A stretch of DNA of 6,906 bases from Actinomycetota bacterium (GTDB lineage: Bacteria; Actinomycetota; Actinomycetes; Nanopelagicales; Nanopelagicaceae), in the NCBI GenBank assembly GCA_947480375.1, contig CANKCX010000042.1:1-6906 (forward strand), in the 5' to 3' direction. Made by a program: the position numbers and the translations under genes. The notes under the pieces were generated by a model. That model was given only the letters and a program-made list of their open reading frames with translations. It did not search any database and was not told the DNA's origin. Shown piece by piece: positions 6,788 to 6,906 of this stretch (positions are counted from its first letter, which is position 1; each line of letters opens with the position of its first letter).

Positions 6788-6906
6788 CTAGAAGAGTCCT
6801 GGCAACACCTCCGAAGAAACATCAGAGAATGTTTTTTCACGATCCGCTAAATAACTTTCCCAAGCCGCGCTATCCCAAATTTCTAAACGAGTGTTTGCGC
6901 CGATAA
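6788..6906 (-). CDS. mraZ: MraZ, C-terminal 38 residues (5' part outside window)
   Basis: MraZ is an AbrB-like, ring-forming DNA-binding protein that regulates the dcw cluster. Only the last 38 residues are visible, beginning [19 protein letters not shown] and ending EVLPGLF before a TAG stop at 6788-6790. [10 protein letters not shown] followed by W and Y is the hallmark of the second MraZ repeat, whose core normally sits near the C-terminus. The family is about 140-150 residues long, so roughly three quarters lies beyond base 6906. Start, promoter and the usual upstream MraZ-binding repeats are therefore not visible. Its position immediately before rsmH is the standard one. No terminator is evident after the stop, so read-through into the structured leader and rsmH is possible. 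Confidence 0.93.
   Translation of the reverse strand, partial: IGANTRLEIWDSAAWESYLADREKTFSDVSSEVLPGLF

Noticed and set aside
6549..6791. Plus-strand frame of 80 codons spanning the start of rsmH and the spacer
   Set aside because: It runs antisense through the rsmH start, its Shine-Dalgarno and the structured leader. Stop-free sequence is expected in the GC-rich part, and no start signal is seen.
6779..6805. Possible minus-strand promoter between mraZ and the leader: TTGCCA (6800-6805) and TAGAAA (6779-6784)
   Set aside because: The spacing is only 15 bases, the -10 match is weak, and the -35 lies in the mraZ coding end. A separate rsmH transcript start remains possible but is not supported by sequence alone.

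Overview
The window is the front part of a division and cell wall (dcw) cluster, read entirely from the minus strand. In transcription order, from high to low coordinates, it holds: the 3' end of mraZ (6788-6906), a 166-base spacer with a GC-rich structured RNA candidate, rsmH/mraW, an FtsL-like gene, ftsI (a class B penicillin-binding protein), murE, murF and the 5' part of mraY, which runs off the window at base 1. No plus-strand gene is supported. The long plus-strand frames are antisense shadows of these conserved genes.

The organism looks like an actinobacterium with unusually low GC. The gene order is the standard actinobacterial one. Several motif variants are ones I associate with actinobacteria: SYQSLED in RsmH, VLVKASR in MurF, and a CxC insert after the KTGT box of FtsI. 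The coding DNA, however, is AT-leaning; one 60-base stretch counted by hand (5041-5100) is about 38% GC. This combination suggests a streamlined freshwater lineage such as the acI / Nanopelagicales group. That placement is inference from composition and motifs, not from a database search. MurE carries DNPR and GKGHE, so the peptidoglycan is predicted to use meso-diaminopimelate.

The genes form one pathway block. RsmH methylates 16S rRNA. The FtsL-like protein and FtsI belong to the septal machinery. MurE, MurF and MraY carry out successive steps from UDP-MurNAc-dipeptide to lipid I. All five junctions from rsmH to mraY overlap by 1 or 4 bases (TAATG, three ATGA, one GTGA), so the operon is expected to be translationally coupled, with its main entry point at the strong rsmH ribosome-binding site.

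The most interesting part is the mraZ-rsmH spacer. A roughly 100-base, about 70% GC hairpin sits in otherwise AT-leaning DNA. Its outer stem has 27 positions and its inner stem carries a C-rich loop that is complementary to the rsmH Shine-Dalgarno sequence. Position and shape fit the described actinobacterial 'mraW RNA motif', a presumed cis-regulator of this operon. The loop-to-Shine-Dalgarno pairing suggests a testable mechanism.
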